This document shows, one piece after another, positions 60,855 through 64,000 of a DNA stretch of 64,000 nt. Position numbers and translations under genes: made by a program. Origin of the DNA: Granulicella sp. (lineage in GTDB: Bacteria > Acidobacteriota > Terriglobia > Terriglobales > Acidobacteriaceae); the NCBI GenBank assembly GCA_027452215.1, contig DAIDGQ010000045.1, forward strand, positions 124,001 to 188,000. The letters are read 5' to 3'. A model generated the notes under the pieces. The model searched no databases, was not told the origin of the DNA, and saw only the letters and a program-made list of their open reading frames with translations. Within the stretch, counting starts at the first letter, position 1. Each line of letters starts with the position of its first letter.

Positions 60855-62399
60855 TCAGTCCTTGGGTGGCCTTGGGTTGTCCGGCCGTTGGTCTGATGGT
60901 TGCGCACCAAAGTGGTCTGCGAGTTCTTCGCCGTCGAAGCTGTCCGTATAGCTCTCCCTGATCTCCGGCAGCATCGTACTGTTCCACGCAAACCACTCGC
61001 GAACGAGTCGGTCATAGATATCCGCGTGCCGCTCCTTCAGATTCGCTCGTTCCAGTGGATCGTCCACCACATTGAAGAGGAACGTGTTATCAAGAATCTT
61101 CAGAAACTTATAGTCCCCATCGCGAGCCGCTCGCTGAGCGTTCGCCTTGTACCGCCAGAAGAGTTGGCGTGGAACCATTTCATGCTTCCCCATCAGAATG
61201 GGCAGCAGGTTCATGCCATCGGACGGATACGCCGGATCGGGCTCGGTGCCCGCGGCAGCCAGAAAGGTAGGCAGCCAGTCCATGCCGATCGCAACCTGCT
61301 CCGTCGTCTCGCCCTGCGGAAGCCGCGCGGGCCACGAGACGATCGCCGGAATCCGCAACCCTCCTTCGAGCAGCTCCGTCTTCTTTCCAGTGAAGGGCCA
61401 GGTGTCGGCGAAGCGCTCGCCTCCGTTGTCGCTCGTAAAGAGGACGATCGTGTTCTCCGCCAACCCCTTCTCCTCGAGCGCCTTGAGCACAAACCCAATC
61501 TGCCGGTCCATATCCTCGATCATTCGCTGATACGTCTTCTGCGTGCCACCATCGAAATCGCCAATCCCGCGATGCTCCTGCTGTAAACGCACCGTCTCCG
61601 CCTGATCGCCCGGAGCCTCCCACGGCCAGTGCGGAGCGTTGAAGTGCAGACTCAGCAGAAACGGTTGGCCCGATTTCGCATAGTCGTTCACCACTTCAAC
61701 CGCTCGCCGGCCCAGCATGTCGGTCAGGTATCCAGCCTGGTGGATCGGAACCTCGTCGTCCCACAAGTCGCTCCGGCCGCCTCCATTCTCATGCGAGTAA
61801 TAGTCCAGCGCACCTCCGCGAAATCCGTAGAAGTGGTCATAGCCACTCTTCATCGGATCGAACTTCGGCAGCACGCCCAGGTGCCACTTGCCCACCAGCG
61901 TCGTGCCGTATCCCACCTTCTGCAGCAAGGACGGCAGCGTGGGATGCTCGGGAGGAAGACCCACATTGGGGTTGCCGGCCAGCGGCTCCTCCAGGCCAAT
62001 CCGCAGTCGATCCTGATAGCGGCCCGTGATCAACGCAACGCGCGATGCTGTGCACACCGCCGAGTTCGCATACGCCTGCAGAAGGCGAACGCCCTTCGCC
62101 GCAATGCCGTCGATGTTCGGAGTACTGAGATCCGGCCGCCCATAGCAGGCCACATCCGCATACCCCATATCGTCCGCGAGGATGAAAACAATGTTGGGAG
62201 GCTTCGCCGCAGGCTCCGCGCCCGCTAAGTTGCCGCGCATCGCCAGCGAGATCATCCCCGTGGCGGCACCGCGAATCACATCACGCCGCGTGAAGGGACG
62301 CTTCGCTGCACGCTCCCCAATCCGCTCATCGCTGCGGCTCGACAACGTGTGCGTCGCGAAGGAACGTCTCTTCGCAACTCTCTTCCGTTCAAAGGTCAT
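60855..62399 (-). CDS. Tat-exported sulfatase (arylsulfatase A-like)
   Basis: This 514-residue enzyme hydrolyses sulfate esters. A Tat signal (FTRRDVIRGAATG near 36-48) precedes the alkaline-phosphatase-like fold with metal ligands D76-D77 (VFILADDMGYADVA), the catalytic cysteine C116 (AVCTASRVALITGRYQ) that must become formylglycine, and TIVLFTSDNGG. CTASR differs from the usual C-x-P-S-R by Ala for Pro, a tolerated variant. ATG 62399 has AAGGAG 11 bases upstream; the longer frame starts at TTG. The maturation enzyme is not in the window. The substrate, perhaps a sulfated glycan, is not evident. Confidence 0.92.
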   Translation of the reverse strand: MTFERKRVAKRRSFATHTLSSRSDERIGERAAKRPFTRRDVIRGAATGMISLAMRGNLAGAEPAAKPPNIVFILADDMGYADVACYGRPDLSTPNIDGIAAKGVRLLQAYANSAVCTASRVALITGRYQDRLRIGLEEPLAGNPNVGLPPEHPTLPSLLQKVGYGTTLVGKWHLGVLPKFDPMKSGYDHFYGFRGGALDYYSHENGGGRSDLWDDEVPIHQAGYLTDMLGRRAVEVVNDYAKSGQPFLLSLHFNAPHWPWEAPGDQAETVRLQQEHRGIGDFDGGTQKTYQRMIEDMDRQIGFVLKALEEKGLAENTIVLFTSDNGGERFADTWPFTGKKTELLEGGLRIPAIVSWPARLPQGETTEQVAIGMDWLPTFLAAAGTEPDPAYPSDGMNLLPILMGKHEMVPRQLFWRYKANAQRAARDGDYKFLKILDNTFLFNVVDDPLERANLKERHADIYDRLVREWFAWNSTMLPEIRESYTDSFDGEELADHFGAQPSDQRPDNPRPPKD

Positions 62400-62633
62400 G
62401 ACGTCAGGTGCTCCTTCGTTCCTCGCCGCGGCGGCTCCACGGAAAAGCTGCAGCAACGACTATGCAGACGTTATCGCGCTTATTTGGTGCGGTCAAGAAG
62501 CGGGCCGAAGGATAATCCTCTACTGACGCTTCAAGACATTCCAAAGCAGAGCGTAGCAGCCCATCCCCAAACAACCTCGCCGCCCCAGGTGGGAGCGGCG
62601 AGGGACCTTATCAATTCGAACGGATGCTGCAGA

Positions 62634-63362
62634 CTATTTCTCGTACACCGTTCCAGCCGGCTTATACGGAGGATCCGAGACGACACGAATGTAGGCAATC
62701 ACCGCCTGCACATCCGCCGGACTCAGCGTCTTGCCATATGGAGGCATCAGCGCGGATCGACTCAGCGCAGGCCCGCCATGCTGAATCACCGCCAGCATGT
62801 CCGCATCACTCATCTTGTTCAGTGTGCCTCCGTCGGTAAACGCATGCGGCTTCACCGCTAGATTGTCGTAGTTCGAAACGCGCTCCGCAGACGACTCTGG
62901 GTCATGGCAACGGCTGCAGTACTTGTCCGCCACAATCGACCCCAGTTGCTGCTGGTAGCCCAGCGCAATCTCTCCAACCTGCACTGACGCCTCGTGAGCC
63001 TTCCCGGGAGTGGTTGCACTCAACGTGTACCGTCCACCTATCGTGCCCAGCCGGACATTCGTCGTCGCCTGACCACTGGAATCCGTAAGGATCGCAGCCG
63101 GATCAAACACAACTCCGGCTGGTCCATGGAACTCGACCAACGCTCCGGTCACCGCCGCTCCCTGATCGTCATTCACCTGCACCACCACCGGGTTCGCGAG
63201 CACAGTCCCGGTCGGCCCGGTCTGCTTATCCCCGCTCGATAGAACGATCGCCGCTCCGGTAGCGGTCGGCTTCAATGCAGAGGAGGACGCCGCCGGGTGC
63301 TTGCATCCAATCCCCGCACCCATCAGCAACAGCACTGCGCATGCAACGGGTCGCCTTGTCAT
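62634..63362 (-). CDS. Ig-like domain cytochrome c lipoprotein
   Basis: This 242-residue protein has a lipoprotein signal peptide with lipobox MGAGIGC (Cys20), a Big_1-like immunoglobulin domain (about 38-125: TGTVLANPVVVQVNDDQGAA, DSSGQATTNVRLG) and a C-terminal cytochrome c domain with C-S-R-C-H haem site and SALMPPYGKTLSPADVQAVI supplying the Met ligand. It starts inside the stop of the preceding cytochrome gene (ATGA). It would sit at the outer membrane or periplasmic face and accept electrons. Such Ig-cytochrome fusions are frequent in Acidobacteria. Confidence 0.85.
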   Translation of the reverse strand: MTRRPVACAVLLLMGAGIGCKHPAASSSALKPTATGAAIVLSSGDKQTGPTGTVLANPVVVQVNDDQGAAVTGALVEFHGPAGVVFDPAAILTDSSGQATTNVRLGTIGGRYTLSATTPGKAHEASVQVGEIALGYQQQLGSIVADKYCSRCHDPESSAERVSNYDNLAVKPHAFTDGGTLNKMSDADMLAVIQHGGPALSRSALMPPYGKTLSPADVQAVIAYIRVVSDPPYKPAGTVYEK

Positions 63363-64000
63363 TGCTTTCCCTCCTGTTTGCCTGAGCCCTTCAGCGTCAT
63401 CAGAAACGCTGTCATTGCACGAGCATCTTCATCGCTAATATTCTGGTTCGGTTCCATCGTGCCCGGTCTCAACTCCTGCGGATTCTTCAGCCATGCGTAG
63501 ATCCACGCTGGTGTCAGCCGCGATCCCACCTGCGTCAACGTCGGCCCGATATATCCCTTGTCCGTCTTCGTATCGATGATGTGACACGACTGGCAAGCAT
63601 ATCTGGAGTAGAACAACTGTCGACCATGCTCCACCATCGCTGGAGGATTGACCGCCGGCGGAGCCTTATCCGGATCAATCGTCGCCGATTGATACACCAC
63701 CATGATGTAGTCAGTGAGCGTCTTCCGGTCCGCATCCGATAGATTGAACCGCGGCATCCGGCGAGTCAGTGCAGGCCGCAGCGTATTCGGGTTCTTGAGG
63801 AACGCGTCCAGCCATGCACGCTGCACCGAACTTCCCTCGAGCGTCAGATCCGGCGCCATGTCGCTGCCATGCCCGTTGATGCGGTGGCAACTGAAGCAGT
63901 CAAGGTCGGTCATCAGCTTGCCCGCTGGGCCCGCAGGCTCATAGGTCGTCTGATGAATCCCCGCAACGCGCAGCTTCTCCGGCATCGTCTGGCTGCGATC
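63359..64000 (-). CDS. Dihaem cytochrome c (C-terminal part, runs off the window)
   Basis: The frame is open to the right edge, so the first part is missing; an ATG at 63985 exists but has no ribosome site and the codons before it stay open. The visible 213 residues hold two cytochrome c domains with CFSCH and CQSCH haem motifs and Met ligands in RRMPRFNLSDADRKTLTDY and GTMEPNQNISDEDARAMTAF. It resembles the periplasmic dihaem tail of quinol-oxidising complexes. It is translationally coupled to the Ig-cytochrome gene. Confidence 0.8.
   Translation of the reverse strand, partial: DRSQTMPEKLRVAGIHQTTYEPAGPAGKLMTDLDCFSCHRINGHGSDMAPDLTLEGSSVQRAWLDAFLKNPNTLRPALTRRMPRFNLSDADRKTLTDYIMVVYQSATIDPDKAPPAVNPPAMVEHGRQLFYSRYACQSCHIIDTKTDKGYIGPTLTQVGSRLTPAWIYAWLKNPQELRPGTMEPNQNISDEDARAMTAFLMTLKGSGKQEGKQ

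Overview
The window reads as a chromosomal segment of a motile Acidobacteriota bacterium, probably class Terriglobia (Acidobacteriaceae such as Edaphobacter, Granulicella or Terriglobus). This is an inference from gene style: a eukaryote-like myo-inositol oxygenase, DUF4965/glutaminase-family and sulfatase genes, Ig-domain cytochrome c lipoproteins, a P- and L-ring (Gram-negative) flagellum, and moderately high GC. No rRNA, tRNA, CRISPR array, insertion sequence or prophage is visible.

Region 1 (1-8609) is housekeeping and carbohydrate metabolism. It holds a truncated ThuA-like exported protein, htpG, a secreted glutaminase-family (DUF4965/DUF1793) protein and inositol oxygenase. Divergent to these lie a tiny membrane protein, a GRP/RhaT-like sugar transporter and a LacI-family regulator. 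A palindromic LacI-type operator candidate sits upstream of the oxygenase.

Region 2 (8664-18605) is chemotaxis. A plus-strand operon cheA-cheW-mcp-cheY-cheB-cheR-cheX is flanked on both sides by minus-strand cassettes. Each cassette encodes a paralogous, unrecognised 155-aa protein with a CheX/CheC-like ExxN helix, one preceded by a CheY and the other by an unknown 64-aa protein. CheA carries an extra CheW-like domain and a C-terminal pseudo-receiver that lacks the phospho-acceptor aspartate.

Region 3 (18879-26457) holds two different stator pairs (motA/motB-like and motA/motB), the flagellin fliC, fliD and fliS. Region 4 (26721-34625, minus) holds flgM-flgN-flgK-flgL and flgF-G-A-H-I-J. Region 5 (34844-48857, minus) is one long run: fliK-flgD-flgE-fliN-fliO-fliP-fliQ-fliR-flhB-flhA-fliA-fliM-fliN/Y-like, then a zinc-finger plus MshEN protein and an HDOD protein. 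Region 6 (49287-59454, minus) holds a FleQ-like sigma-54 activator without DNA-binding domain, a soluble sensor kinase, a full NtrC-type regulator, then flgB-flgC-fliE-fliF-fliG-fliH-fliI-fliJ. An OmpR-type regulator, a Tat-exported sulfatase, a probable gene remnant and two c-type cytochrome genes close the window.

The DNA shows the transcription hierarchy. Seven sigma-28 (FliA) promoters of the form T(A/G/T)(G/A)A-N15/16-GCCGAT(A/G) precede flgM, fliC, fliD, both stator operons, cheA and the CheY cassette; an eighth, weaker in its -35, precedes the 64-aa cassette. Three -24/-12 (sigma-54) sites precede flgF, fliK and the sensor kinase. The inferred order is: sigma-54 activators turn on basal body, hook and export genes, these include fliA, FlgM leaves through the finished hook, and FliA turns on filament, stator and chemotaxis genes. 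flhF, flhG/fleN, fliL, fliW and csrA were not found here.
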